This document shows positions 1 to 13,552 of a stretch of DNA of 64,000 nucleotides, piece by piece. The translations under genes and the position numbers were made by a program. The notes under the pieces were generated by a model, which had not been told where the DNA came from, did no database searches, and saw only the letters and a list, made by a program, of their open reading frames with translations. The stretch's first letter is position 1. Each line of letters starts with the position of its first letter. The DNA comes from Calliopsis andreniformis (lineage: Eukaryota; Arthropoda; Insecta; Hymenoptera; Andrenidae), in assembly GCF_051401765.1 (NCBI RefSeq), contig NC_135067.1, positions 21,633,501-21,697,500 of the forward strand. The letters are read 5' to 3'.

Positions 1-3000
1 TTGGTCCTCGTTAACTTTACGAGCCGCTCGTAAAAATACCGTTCGGCCTGCTCTCCGGGCTCGTCGGTAATGTCTTCATCTCCACCGGATACGGACTCCT
101 TAGGCGTCTCCAGGTGAATATAATGTACCATAATCGACCGGCCAATTACTTAACAGCGGCAAACAATTAATCCCCTGGCTCCTACGTGGTCCCCAGGCTC
201 CGCCGCGGCCGACCCTCTCGGCTAGCGCTCGAATCTCTCCCTACGATCGTCGAACACGCTCTCCTTAGTCAACGTTCAGCAGTGTGCAAGCTTAGTATAC
301 AGACAAACGAAGACAGTCACACCCAAGTGTTTCAAGATCGACACCTGAGAGAAGTCATTTCAGCGCCTCCATCAAAAGCCTGAAGCTCAAATCTGAAAAT
401 AGAGATACTGCCGAGTGATTGTATGAGTGCAGCAACAGTGAACAATAAATTGCTCTGAAGTTACGAGAAGAATGCAACGCGGAACAGGCGATATCGTCTA
501 ATTTCTCCGGCAGTGTGGTGCCCCGATAATTAATTCGCCCGCTCCACTATCGGTCTTCTTATCCGCGCGCAACAAGATCGATCGGCGCGATCGTCGCCGA
601 TGGAAATACCAAGGCTGGCGGAGGAACGCGTGGAACGCGCAGGAACGACCATCGCGGTACACTTTTGCTGATAACGAGGGAACTGCAACGAAAGCCGCTC
701 GCCTCTTCGTGATTATGCTCATTTTCCATTATAAGCCAATGATGGACAGCGTCTCTCTCGACAATGCTTCTGGCCGTGCGCGATACAAATAACCATCCCG
801 CGATTCTGACAGCAACCAGGCCTGACGCTCGTCTCTGGAGCGAGTAGCCAGTAGGCAGAGGAGTCGTGGCTCTTGATGCGGTTTGTTTCATGAAACAGGC
901 CTCTCTCGAAAATTTTCTGTACTCGACGCGCACACGTACAAGTTGAGAGCGAGATGGAGAAAAGGATGGATGAAAAGTAGAGAGAGAGAGAAGCACGTAC
1001 AAAGAGGAAAAAATGAGACAAGAGGCAAGGAATTTTGCTGGAGGCATGGATACCTATTAGGTGGATACATCGTTTATACTCGGCACGCACTTCACCCGTG
1101 GGAGCGCACGCGATATCCTGCCAGCTTTAGCCGTCATTATTCTTATTAATAATAGTACGTAACGACCGATAATTGCTCAAGTCTGCCTGCGCCTCTGGTT
1201 TCCATTACCTTGCCGTTTCGAGGACTCTCCCGCGGACGTTTGCAGCCGCGAGAGACATCGCCAACCACCGACCTTTAGCACGACACGATTCTAAGACGCA
1301 TATTGCGCACGTACCTGGCCTTTATCTGGCTTGCAGCCTCTATTTAGAGAACGCGTTTCGCTATTGTCAGCTACCATCTTTTGCGTGTACGCTGGATAAA
1401 TGAGTGACAAGAATTTTTTATTTGCTGAGCCCTTCAACTGATACCTGAACCATCTTGTTTGTTCTCGTAAACGACAACTGAGCAGTAATATTAGTCACTT
1501 AAAGCTGGTACCTTCTTATAAAGGTATAGAAATGCTATGCTACTTGCAACTGGCAATTTTGTCTGGATCCGAAAGACTACCATCTCCTGTCATGTCCAAG
1601 GAAGCGTAAAATGTTGTTTTATTTCGTAATTGAGAATAATCCATTCATGACCGCTGAGAATCCTTTTGCACGTGTGTCAGAACCTTGATATGCCTACTTA
1701 GGTACTTTTTACTGAGCAAATGCGAACCAGTTAGTAGAAAAGAAGTAAATAAAGCTCTTTGTTAGTAAAGCTCTCAGTTGCGAATGCAGACTAATTCTCA
1801 CTGACAGATTCTACCTTTCCATTACGCTGAATCGCTCAATAAACTTGGCAGATTCCGACCTAACGAGTGCTCGAGTATATTGTATGACATTTTATCAGTC
1901 CTCGTAATTATGCATTCACGTAACACCTGTGCGTCTCTAAGCGTTTAAACCGTCAGGTTTGCCATAGCCATTGTCGCTAATGATAGCACAGGACGTTCTG
2001 TAATTACTCGTGTCTGGCTGCGCCTCCGGTCTGCATTATGCAGTCAGACGCAGTCACTTCGAATGGCAGCTTTCCCCTGGGAACCGCGGCTCGTGGAAGC
2101 TAGTTCATACAGCGAAGTAGTAAAATCAATGACGGCACGAGCGGGTTGTAAAAGAAACGACAAAGCTAAGGTTCACTGAAGTTTCCAGCCGATCGCAATT
2201 GCAGGTATCGTTGATAGCTGGCATCGAGACCTCTCAAGTAGAACGCACCGACGAATAGTTTATAGTTTTAAGTTTCTACTCATCTTACTACCTTCCATGC
2301 GACTTTGTGCGTGAAGACGGAAAATAGAAATGATATGTAGTACGTGTGAATTACTGGTAGCTTATGCCGACCTTCCTGGGACGGTATAGAACCGAAGAAC
2401 TTTCTTCTCCAACGACAGTCAGTGACTAGCCCTTGTTTTATAATAACTAACAAGAATTTGATTTTACCATTCAGTTGAGCCATCAACACTCTGAAGAAAA
2501 TGTGCGTAGTAAATTAGTATATTATTTAATAAAATAGTGACAGCTTTTCTGTTTTGGAGTATTTGATTTTTTAAGAATTGCGTAGAGGGCAAAGAAAGAA
2601 TAGATAACGAGTGGAGAAGCAAAGTTCCATGTATGTCGTGAATGAATTATTGGAGAGAAGAAAAGAAAAGAAAAGAAGTTGGTTAAATTTATGGAAGGTC
2701 TTGGCTTTCAACGCTAGCTCCAGAAGCGATTAGCTAATCGGAGCGAGCCCGAGGCGCTGCTCCTGTGACGAATGACTCGAGCAGAGAGGTGAGAAACGTA
2801 ACGAAGCAGCATGGCAGCCTGTACACGTATCGGAAACGTTACATGGGCGTCTATTCCCCGATCGGCTCATATTAGATATCTCTGATTATCGCAGGCTATC
2901 GCATTCCGGTATCGTTTCACGCGCTAAGCTTCTAATGACTGCGTCGTGGGCCCGCCCAGACACGATAGGATTAGTATCCGATATCGAGAACGTATGCTCG

Positions 3001-3523
3001 CCGAGACTTCAACGAAGGATGAGATGTATCGTGCTGGTACCTCCATTTTGTCAACACGAACCGTGCTCCTCCCTCGAGACCTGTCTTCTTCCCTTGGAGA
3101 ACAGAGATCCTACTATACGAGCTCTCTTCGACACTTTACGATAGATATCCGTAAGGTGACTGAAGCATTTTGCATTTAAATATCATCGATTCTTGACGAA
3201 GGCAGCTCCCTCGATTTCGAAGTGTTCTCGATACAGACGCAGAAGCGATTCGACTCGCGTCCTTCGAACGTATTTATGAACACAGTTCGACTGTGAATAT
3301 TATGGACACCCTTGGACGTGGTCATTAGTTAGAGATGGCCAATGGTCGCGTGATTTTCCGAAATTATGCGGGTTCGGTTGGTTCTCGGACGCGGCACGAG
3401 GCACATAAACGCGGCTTGGAGTTCGCATTTACGAGCGATTTTATCGTGAACCAGGAACATTACCCAAAGTATCGCGTCCTTGAAGCTCGTTCTAACGTGT
3501 TCCAGGTACGCTACGACCGCCAG
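1..3523. other. 5' flank or intron of the eyegone-type gene
   Basis: No exon with convincing coding content and matching splice sites is visible here on either strand; the short open frames are unrelated to any family I know. Because the exon at 3524 starts in the middle of a codon, at least one upstream coding exon must exist, and it is probably left of the window. The stretch holds a short AAAAG tandem run near 2655-2676 and mixed-composition DNA otherwise. Confidence 0.5.
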
Positions 3524-6500
3524 GTTTAATCGGTGGCAGCAAGCCAAAAGTCGCGACGCCAGCCGTCGTCGCTAAAATCGAGCAGTACAAGAGGGAAAAC
3601 CCGACCATCTTTGCCTGGGAGATTCGGGAGAGGCTCATCTCCGAAGGTGAGTACGTCGTAAAATTAGTAACTTCATCTGAAGTTAGTAGATTTTACATAA
3701 TGAAACAAAGAATGAGAAGAGTTAGAGGTAGACTTGTAACACTCTGTAAAAATTGAGTATGTTTTCTTCAACGAACACAGCGATTCAGAAAACGTAGAAA
3801 GAGAAATCATTTGGAAGTAGCTACTTTTGGTAAAAACAGTGGATACATTGCTGATTTCGTCCACTTGTGATTATCGCAAATTTCTGTGTAGGCTTCTCGT
3901 TCAATTATATGCAAAGTAATAGTTATATGAGAGCAGTGTATTTGCAATTGCAAGGTAGAATCAAGAGACTCTTTCACAGCCTTGTCCACCAGCACGATTT
4001 AATCTTTTCAAAGTGAACTTCGGTGGCGACCGGATCTCGCCTTATGTTCCTTTGTGCAATCAACGTTTTGTTCCCTTTTGACTTTTAATTATCCCAATTT
4101 GTTTCTGTGTACTTCCTAACCTGAGAACTTTCACATTTAAACGCGGACCGATTTACATGAAAATTAAAAGCAGTCGAGAACGCAGAAAGGACCGGAAGAG
4201 TATCATGGTCGGCGATTTCAAAAGAACGGAATTCTGGCAACGTTCTCAAGCCATTCATTTACTATGAACAATATGGCAGGCGAAATATGCTTTTAAGGAA
4301 TTGAAATGGAAATTCCCATTTGTTATATTCTAAGTGGGTGTCACGGAAAAGGTTAATATGTGAAAGATAACAAGAGTGCCACATATTAATCACGAGGAAT
4401 CACGTACTTGTAATAAATTCTCTTCAATCTACTTTAATATTTCACGTGGAATGAGTGAAGCTTGACTCACCACCACCGATGGCTCCCATAACATCCTAGC
4501 ACCACTTCGCCACTGAACTCCTTTCAGCTTCACACCTCTCTTTTCTACTCCAACTGCAATCAAAATCAGACACTTCTTTAACAAAGTCTCTTCTCAGTCC
4601 TTTAGTACATTCTACCACCAATGCCCTCCAAAAATCTTCACTCATCAATTCCCAACCCAAACGCAGAAGAAAATCAGAACGAAGAGAAGCTACAGAAAGA
4701 AGTCGTTCCAGAAGAAGCACCCTCTGCTTTCAGGCGTCTGCAGCAACGCGACAGCCCCTTCTGTCAGCAGCATCAACCGAATTCTGCGGAATCGCGCGGC
4801 GGAGCGTGCTGCCGCGGAATTCGCGAGAGCAGCTGGGTACGGACTGTACGCCGCTGGGCCCCATCCGTACTTCAACAGCGCCCATCAGCACCCGACGACG
4901 AGTCACCACTTGCCCGCAGGCTGGCCAGCACCTGGGGCGGCGGGTCACCCGTGGATGCTGCCACCGTTGGCTACTGGAATCTCTGGGGCGGCTTCCGCTC
5001 TGCTGCTGCCTCCGTCCTTGAGCCCAGGAGCCGCCGCGGCCGCAGCTGCAGCCGCCTCCGCGTCGGCCGCTGGCACCGCGGACCACTCCTTGCACGCCGA
5101 CGCGATCGCGAGAGGATACTTGCAAGGTGAACACTCAATCCCTCTGCTAACGTGGTACAAGGGACGTCTAGCGTCTTTTCACTGATTTTCAGAGTTTAAG
5201 AGTCGTTAAGACTCGACTGTGAGTGTTTAACTTAGGTGCAGATGACCGACACGAAGCCCTGTGATTTTTATTGCTCTTCCATGTTGAAAATACAGGTAAC
5301 GATGTCACTGAAAGAGCACAGGTACTTAAGGCAAGTTGTGTCGCTCGTCTGTATCAAATCTTAAGGTGGAATTCATACGCATCTGACGCTGCTAGTGGAT
5401 TTAATAGTCAAGTGCACGTAATGCTTCTCTGAAGTGGCTTTTGAGTACATGCTGTGTCCTTCTGGAAGAAACTTCGCAAATTATCCCTTACATCCTTCGT
5501 AGACTGCTTCCCTAGTTGAAACTCACTTGCTCCCGCCTGTATTTCTATCCAGTTAATTCGGCTCCGCATGCAACTCGCGAGTCATGAAACGAGAAAGAGG
5601 ATGCGTCATCATTTAGTGAGGGGCTATCAAGCCTTAGCGTACGAGTTCCATTAGATTACCGCACAGTCTTCCGTGATTGTCGTGAATAGTCTGAAGCGTA
5701 ATTGTTTATCGCCACGGCATTATGCGTCACGTTGCACCACGAGCAGCGATTAGCTGCACGCGTTCTTTGCCCGTGTGTTCGAGATGCAACGGGTCGACAA
5801 GCGTGAGCAGATACCGCAGCGGAGGAAGGTAGTAGAAAAAGGTGGATATTGGTCTGTACAGACGGTGACGGAGACGATGGGAGCCTGGACGGTTCGGAGC
5901 AGCCGAAATTTCGACGAAATCGCACGACGTTCAGCCCGGAACAGCTCGAGGAGCTCGAGAAGGAGTTCGAGAGATCTCACTATCCTTGCGTGTCTACTCG
6001 CGAACGGCTAGCCTCGAAGACCTCTCTTTCGGAGGCTCGTGTGCAGGTGAGGATCAATTCCATCCCAAGATATCTTTGTCGGAGGGTTGGCGCGCTGGTT
6101 TCGCAGGGCATGTTCTCGATCGTAGTTTTTCTCCCATTCGTTTTTTCCTCTGTTCAGCGTCGCCTTTGCTCGGAGGAACTCGCCAGCGAAATTCCCGAAA
6201 AGAGGGCGGCGCGACGCGACGCCGAGGAGAATAGGCCCTGCATCGCGTGCGCGTAACCCCCCGAACCTTAGAACCTTGATCACGAGCCTTCTAACGACCT
6301 AACTCGTGACTCTTAGGTTTGGTTTTCCAACAGACGGGCAAAGTGGCGTCGTCATCAGCGCATGAACCTCTTAAAGCGTTCGCCACCGCCACCTCCGCCG
6401 CCTCCGCCGCCACCGCCGCAGCAGCAGCAGCCGCAGCCGCAGCCGCAACCGCATTCCGCATCCGGTATGGAAATAAACCGTGCGTCGGGTTGCTCAATCG

Positions 6501-6907
6501 CCGGAATGGGAGGAGAAAGTAGCGCGTTTAGGGCGGTCGTCACCAATTCCTCGTCCAGAGACACGACAGATAGGAACGACAGGATCGACAGGGTTGAACC
6601 TATCGCGAAGCAGCCCGAGAGGAAGCCTAGCGCCTTCAGGATGATCAGTCAGCTGGTCGGGGAGGACACGCCGAGTATATTAAGGCCCTCCAGCCCAGCG
6701 TACGAGCAAAGGCACTCGAACGTGGGCCCAGTCGTGGCCTCAGAGCCGACGAACAAAGGAGACTTTGAGCGCACCGAGGATGAGGAAGAGGACGAGGAGA
6801 TAGACGTGCAAGACTCGGACCAGGACGTTCCCTCGTCGCCTACCGTTGCCTGGCGGGATCACTGGACGGACCAGCAACCCTTGGAGCTGACCAAGCACGA
6901 TCGCTGA
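3524..6907 (+). CDS. eyg: eyegone/twin-of-eyegone type Pax transcription factor, last four coding exons (5' partial)
   Basis: Exons are 3524-3646, 4734-5126, 5862-6046 and 6317-6907, all with AG/GT borders and compatible phases; the stop is TGA at 6905-6907. The first two exons encode the C-terminal (RED) paired subdomain: [10 protein letters not shown], a FAWEIRERL helix, then [22 protein letters not shown] Tyr/His/Pro-rich linker and a poly-Ala run follow. The third exon and the start of the fourth encode a prd-class homeodomain ([20 protein letters not shown] ... [15 protein letters not shown]) with Ser at position 50, as in Pax proteins. After it come about 12 prolines, a Gln/Pro run and an acidic segment ([10 protein letters not shown]). 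In flies eyg and toe are nuclear, RED-dependent Pax repressors in eye and thorax development. The combination of RED residues, the AAERAAAEF extension and the homeodomain points to this branch rather than Pax6 or Pax2/5/8. Eyg versus toe is not separable here. Starting with two bases of a codon shows that the N-terminus is missing. Confidence 0.9.
6383..6450 (+). repeat. CCN/CAG coding repeat in the eyegone gene
   Basis: A CCG/CCA/CCT run followed by CAG and CAG-CCG repeats sits directly after the homeodomain. In the gene frame it encodes polyproline followed by alternating Gln and Pro. Such tracts are prone to length change, so its length is likely to vary between individuals or species. Confidence 0.85.
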
Positions 6908-8174
6908 ACTCTCGGTTCACTGTGCTTTTCGATGAACAGAATCGTGGACTCTCCATTAAGTGAAATTCGAAGGAACATTGTGCTTCAACGCTGTGCAAGT
7001 GTCCGACTCTCGAACGGTGTAGAGTCTCTCGGGCATCGAACTCGGCTCGATCCTGAAATTCGGGAGAGGACTGTAAACCCAACGAACTGAAATCTCATCG
7101 AAGGACGACAGCCCTCGTGCCCGTCCGCTTAATGTCTCCTACATATTTCTTATCGACGACAGCTCCCGTCCACAACAACTCTAGCACCTATACAGCTGCA
7201 TCGCTACGATTACGGTCCCTTTATTACGGTTAAGATTACGCTAAGTGCTACCGAAGATCGTCGCGTGACATTTAAGCGCAATAACATCGCAAGTGTCGCC
7301 GCGACGTTCGTTTACTGCTGGCCCGAGCCGCCAGAGGATTTAGATAGGTAATTAATTAGTTGGCCGATGACACGTATCGCGCGGCGATCGTCGGCGCTGC
7401 GCATCTATAATTTACTCGCGGCGACGCTTCCGTTTCCTCGGTCGCGGGGCCCGCGAATCCAGCTCGAAGGTCGAGCGCTCGAATCCATTCGGAACTAGTC
7501 CTAGCGAATCATTATGCTGCGGATAATGTATTGCCTAGGCACCGCCGTAGATAGACAGTAGAGAGAAGACGATAATCCTGTAACGAACTCTGTTAAAGTG
7601 ACTTTTATTTAAATGAATTCGTTTGTAAATACCCAGACGGCTTGAAAAATGCTCTTTTACAATCCACTACCATCTGATCACGGTTCCAAACGACTCAATC
7701 TTCTATCTGACCCTCCTGTCATGTCCCGATAACCATCCTGCTTCGACTCCCTTCCCGATCTCCGCAGAATCTCGCGAGTCCACGTCCACTGGGGCGATTT
7801 TCCCAGAAGTAATTCGTAATTTTGTGGGAAGAGAGGTGGGAACGAGGGGAGGGAGGCTCATCGACGATTAACTCGAATCTACGGTTTCGTCGGGCTCGCA
7901 AATAAGGAATCCGCGCGTGAAACTGGTTTCTCGAGCGACACTGCTCGGGCACGGGTGGAATCGGTTGTTGGCGGAGAGCACGAAAACACCGGATCCACCG
8001 ACATTTCGCATATCGTGGCCCCCGTCACTGGTTAACGCGACTACCAAATTTATAACCGCGCCCGGCCCGACCATGTGCACACGGCGGAGCGGCTGGCCGC
8101 GAGGGGAAGGGGGCCGCGCGCAGACAGGCAGGACGAGGAGGCGAGCGTGAAACGAGAAAAACGATTCGGTCGCG

Positions 8175-8199
8175 TTGTAATTGAAACAAACTTGCCAAA
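8175..8199 (+). repeat. 25-bp duplicated element, copy 1
   Basis: This 25-mer matches 8597-8621 at 22 of 25 positions; the last 15 bases, AACAAACTTGCCAAA, are identical. It combines a forkhead-like AACAAAC with an NFI-like TTGCCAA half site. The duplication is seen directly; the binding-site reading is inferred. Confidence 0.6.
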
Positions 8200-8484
8200 T
8201 ACGTATCTCCCGCATTCCCTTCTCCTCCCGAGGCCTTCGTCGAGTATCAGCCCCGACACTTCGAGCTTATAGTCTACCGTTCCTGATCCAGTAGCGGCCA
8301 GTAGTCTGCGATCGACGAGTCGATAGTCTCTCACGGATTTGAATGTTCAATTTCAAGCATCGTCTTGTTGAAACAAAAGCGTCCCCGGAGGGAGGCGACG
8401 GGAGAGATTCATCGGATGGAGATTACCGAGGGATCGTATCCTCGGCGGTGAAATCGCCGCACAATAGAGCAGAAAAGAGGAAAG

Positions 8485-8533
8485 GGGGGCGAGAGGGGGG
8501 CGAAAGGGGAGCGAGAGGGGAGCGAGAGGGGGG
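8485..8533. repeat. GCGAGAGGGG-type purine-rich tandem repeat
   Basis: Imperfect copies of an 11-12 base unit around GCGAGAGGGG(G/A) run head to tail. Low-complexity DNA with no coding meaning that I can see. Confidence 0.6.
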
Positions 8534-8596
8534 CTGTATAAAGGGAGTGGATAGGCCGCGCGCGGAGAACGGGACAGAGGAGAGGGATCGACGTTA

Positions 8597-8621
8597 TTGT
8601 AATGCGAACAAACTTGCCAAA
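8597..8621 (+). repeat. 25-bp duplicated element, copy 2
   Basis: Second copy of the element at 8175-8199, in the same orientation 422 bp downstream, with differences only at three adjacent bases. The flanks on both sides are unrelated, so the similarity is confined to the element. Confidence 0.6.
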
Positions 8622-11600
8622 GGCATTAACACCGGTGGTGGGTGAGGATCGTTCGGCACTCCCACCGTAAAAGAAAGAACAAGGGATCTGAACGAGCAGC
8701 CGAGCACACGCGGGAAACGGGGTGGATAAGGGAGAAACCGAGGAAAGGAGGAGGCGAGAGCGGAAGGAGAGAGAGGAAGAGGAGAGGCGAGGGGGGCGAA
8801 GCATGGCGAACAGAAGGAGGGATCGTCGGACACAGTCAGGCAGGCAGTCAGCCAGGAGAAACGAGAACGTAACAATTACTATCTGAGACCGATCGGTGCG
8901 GTAAGATTAACGATCTTACTCGTACCGGGCACGTCGGGGCCCGTCTCAGCCGCGATTGCTCATGGGAAGAGCGAGGGGCCAACGTTAAAGTCACCTCCTC
9001 CTTGGCTCAATGAGATATTGCCTGGCGAGCGTAGCGCACCTTCCCCTGCACGGTAAATCGCGCGCGCTTCCCTTCCTCTTCGTCTTTTTCGCCTTCCACG
9101 ATACGCCTGTACCTTCTTTTCCCAGAGAAATATCCCCGATAATCCCTACACCCCGTCACGGTCCTTCTCTGACAACGGCGAGCCATCACCTAGAGCAGCC
9201 TCTTTTTTCAGGGGATCGAGGCTCGATAACTCGGAGAATACTAGCCTTCACTTACGTTTCCCAGCGACTGTCAGCGGGTTTCAAGTAGCAGGGCGATATC
9301 AGGTGAACCAGAACGTATCATCCGTTCTCCTTAAACAGCGATGAGTAATAGATTCCCTCTTCTCCAACCTTCTAAGATCGACTCCTTCCCTCGTATCCCA
9401 ATTCCAGCATCTCGTCTGAGGGGTCGTTATTCACAGTTTTTACACAGGACTCGAGGAATTACACGGGGGCGGTGTTATCGGAGCGTATTTCCCCGTGAAA
9501 CCACCCCGATAACGAAGACTTTGAAGATCCCACCGAAAACTCGCTCCTCTGCGTCGCGCGAGCCTCCTAGCACCGAGGAACGAAACGAAGCGGCGAGTGG
9601 AGGAGGGGCGAGGTGACGGGAAGGAAAGGGTGGCACGGTCCCCAGCAATAATACGCGAGAAATCGTGAATTAGTGAGCGTCTTTTTGAGCGAGAGAGAGC
9701 GAATGGAGGAAAGGAGTGCCCGATGATTTCTCGCCCAATTAGAGTCGACCGGGCTATAAACTTCTCCGCGGATAAGATAGGACCTCGGTTTTCTGTGTTC
9801 TGTCCGTGGTGGAACGGGGAGGGAGCACGGTAATGTCCCGCTTCAGCCCGGAAGCCTTCCAGGTCGCATATTGGTCGGGAATCCGTGTTCGAGCGAGAAA
9901 AAGACAGGCCCCCCTGTCTGACAGAGAAACGACGAGACGGGGGTGGCAGGGGGGAGAACGAGGGAGAAGAGTGTACCTGAGCATTGGGACGGAGCTAATT
10001 GGCTCGTCCACTGACCATTGAAACCGCCGTCCCGGTATCGTCTTCGATCCACGGAGCACATATACGTGCCAACGTTTCAGGACGATCAATTAAACGGAAA
10101 TGGCCGAGAGATATCCCTCGAGAAACAGACGTTCTCGCACGTCCCGCAGACCCGCTGGTTTCAGCCAGCGCCCGCCACGACCAACACTCCCTCCATGGGA
10201 CAACGACTTTTTCTTCCTTAGAGATCCGGGGAACGCTCTTTTTCACCCGCGAAAACCGACTCCTCGACGATTTAATTGAACGAATGGGTTCGCTCGGAAG
10301 GCGAGGTTCCTTGTCGGGACAGGAGGCACGATTCGAGTCAACACCTCTCCGATGACGATGTTTCGCGTACACTTGAGGAATAAGACACCACTTATAGGTA
10401 CATAGGTTTCTCTTTTAGATTCATTTCCCAAATCACTGTGATTTACTCGCGTTCGGTGGGTCCTCGGTGGGTCCTCGGGAAGGAAAGAAATTCAGCCCGA
10501 GGTACAGTGGATCGATTAGATTTCTGTCGCCGTCGTTTCCAGCGGAAACCGCGAATCGTTGTCTCGGAGTATTCGGTCGATGATGTAGCGTTTCCCGCGG
10601 CAAGCATAAAACGAGCGCAATTACCCGTTCGTAAAGCACCCTTCCCCACATAAATTCCGTCCGCATTACCGGCATGTACGATTTTATTTTACGTAATCAG
10701 TTGGTCCCCGAGGGAATATGCTCCCAGGACATAACACACATTCTGCCGAGCTCTCTCCCTCTGTCTCTCCCTCTCTCCGTCTCTGTTTCCCTCTTCGTCC
10801 CTCCGTGGCGAGGCTCGCGTGCAACCTGCGTGTACGTGGCTCGCTCGGCCCGTGTTTGCGTGTGCACGTAGGGCCGGCGAGCGAAGTAATGGCGCAGAAG
10901 CCAACTCCTACTACTCTTGCGGCCTGAAATGAGTCGACTAGGATGGTGTCGACGTGATGTACAGCGACAGGGTTGATAGCGTTACAAGAGCTACTAACCC
11001 TCCTCCCTTGCCGACCCCTCTGCCCTGCCCCTCCGCCCCTCTGTTCCCTCCTTCGCAACCACCACCGTCTTCACCTCCGTCTTCACCTCCTCCTTCACCA
11101 CTTTCGCCTCTTTCTGCTTCTCCGGCTCGACGTGTTCGGACGCATCAGCGTGTAAAGCACGCTCTCCCGGTCAGACCGGACCTCTTCCTCTTCGTCTCCC
11201 ACCTTCGACCCCTCTCGCCCTTATACCTCCTTCCCTCTCGCTCGATCATGTTCTTGCTCTCTTTCGCTCTTCATTCGACACCTTGGCTTCCCCTTCTCTC
11301 CGGCTACCACCCTCTTCTTTATCTCTCACTCTCCTCTCTCCTCTCTGTGTCTTCCCATCTCGCGCACCCGTGTCGTCGTTTACGTAGGTATACGGAGATT
11401 TGTATAGGAGCAGAGTCGCGAGCAGAAAGAGCGAGAAAGCTATCGGGGGACCACTAACTTATTATCGGGAACCGCCATTAGCATGTTTATAGAAGCGAGC
11501 GGTCGACACGCATGAGGCCCTGCCGCAGCCGGGACTGGGCCGCGGCGTGCCGGTCCAGGCCCGATTCTTTTGTATTTCTGATCAATTAGACGGTGTCCCG

Positions 11601-13516
11601 TGTCCAGCGGCGGAACACCTTCTGGGGATACGCCTAGCCCTGGAATGTCTCCTTCCCTCGCCTCGGTTTTCGTCCCGCGATCGTTATCGCCTCGATTTCA
11701 GCGCCTGGCATACAAATGATTGCGTTATCAGCCGGCACGCTCGAACGTGCTCGGCCAGAAAGCATCGGCAACGGAGTATCGAGACGTGTGGAACATAGTT
11801 GTCGCGAAAACCGCTTTGCGCGAAATTGGTGCGAGTTCGTCAACCGAACGCGACTGAAGGCCTTTTCTGCCAGAGATACTAGGAGGCCAGTAACCGATAC
11901 GCCAACGAGACCCACACTTGCCGAGGATCGAAATGAAATACACGAATCGTTGGGAAAAGGATGGGAAACGGTTGGACGCGTTCTAGATAGTAGAATCGCT
12001 TGGAAAGGCCCTAAATTAAAGCGACGGTTACTCAATGGAACAGCCATGGAACCGTTTCTGGCGCACGAATAGGGAATTACGTTTTCGAACGAAACTCTTC
12101 GATCCCGTCGGCGATAGTGTCGGTTGCCTAATGACAGCGATACCATCTTCGAGCTAAACCGATTCCCGATAGAATTCCGCTTTTACCTGCCGCTTTTACC
12201 CGCTCGATCCTACGCGCGGAATCACGAGTCCCATTCTCGTTCGTGTTCTACGCTCTACAACAGCCCGAGACATTGTTTCACCGAGACGTCTCGTCCTGAC
12301 GTTTATGAATATGCCCCACGCTTCGCGGACTCGTCGACAAGCAAATTACTTGAAAGTAGCATTCGCAATCTAGTCCCCGTTGCACGGAAGTTTCTCGGTC
12401 TCCTGAAACAAGCTCGTTCCGTGCAGATCATTTGCATCGTGACGGAACGATTTTAGCCGCAAACCGTGACTTCGGAGGCATCCAGCGCCGTTCGCAACAA
12501 AAGACGAAAAACGCATTGTGCGGCAGAGTTAATTGCCGAGCCTTTTCACAACGCTGCAACAACAGGGACAATACCAATCCCTGTTTAGGATGAATAAAAA
12601 ATTAGCCAGGGGCTTGAAACAGAACTCAGTTGTAGTTCTTGCTTCTCGAAGAGAATGGTTCAATTAGATAGACTGGGAACGCACAATGAGGCATAGGTGA
12701 GCAGAATGCTTCTGAAACGGTGTAGGAAATAGGAAAACTACCTGGAATGGTTTCGAGAAGTAGGCTGAAGTGTGCTAAGTTTGCTATTCAAACCCTACTA
12801 TACTTCGCTCATTTCATTCTGACCATGGAATAATTTTTCATATAAAAGAAATTTCTGTTTCCATTGACTGAGTCACTAACGTATTTCTGATGAATTTTCC
12901 ATACTTTCGTACGTCTAATTACGTAGGTATATTCATAAAAATTGTAATACATAAAATGAAGCTACCACATGATAAAATTTCTCGCTGCAAAAAGTTAAAA
13001 ACTGAATTTAAATAGCTCAGGAAAAGATCATTAAAACCCCACACAAGTAATTAAGGGTAAATACTTTTTATGCGTGAAGAAGAACCAGAAGGAAGTCCAA
13101 AGAAAGACAATTATTCTTTTACGGAAATATGCCCTCCTTTCTTCGAAGCAAGGCGTAAAATGAGATCTGATAATTCCTCCAGATCGAGCCGCAATAAGTT
13201 CGCTATCATTCACCCTTCCCATTGTCTTTCGCCTACGGTAGGTGGTTTCGAAGCGTCGAGGCAAGGATGTATTCACGAGCGTTCCCGCAATTAGTTCGAC
13301 ATAGTCGCTGCGATCCGAGCGGATACAAATGCTCCTATGCATTATTCGGCGCACGGCCGATGCAAATCGTGGCGATCCCTCACGCGGGGTGTCGCGATTG
13401 CACGATGCGATCTACCGCACGGCCTGTCGTCTGATCGATTGCTGTCATATGTACGCGCGCTCGATGGATTACGGCGCGATCGCGTTCGTGACGCGAAACC
13501 GAAAATTCTGGGAGCT

Positions 13517-13552
13517 AGAGCTCGCGCTAGAGCTCGCGCTAGAGCTCGCGCT
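13517..13552 (+). repeat. Three perfect copies of a 12-bp unit
   Basis: AGAGCTCGCGCT is repeated three times without interruption. The core contains SacI-type GAGCTC palindromes. It lies in CpG-rich non-coding DNA and creates an artificial Leu/Ala/Glu or Arg/Ala repeat in open frames on both strands. Confidence 0.9.
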
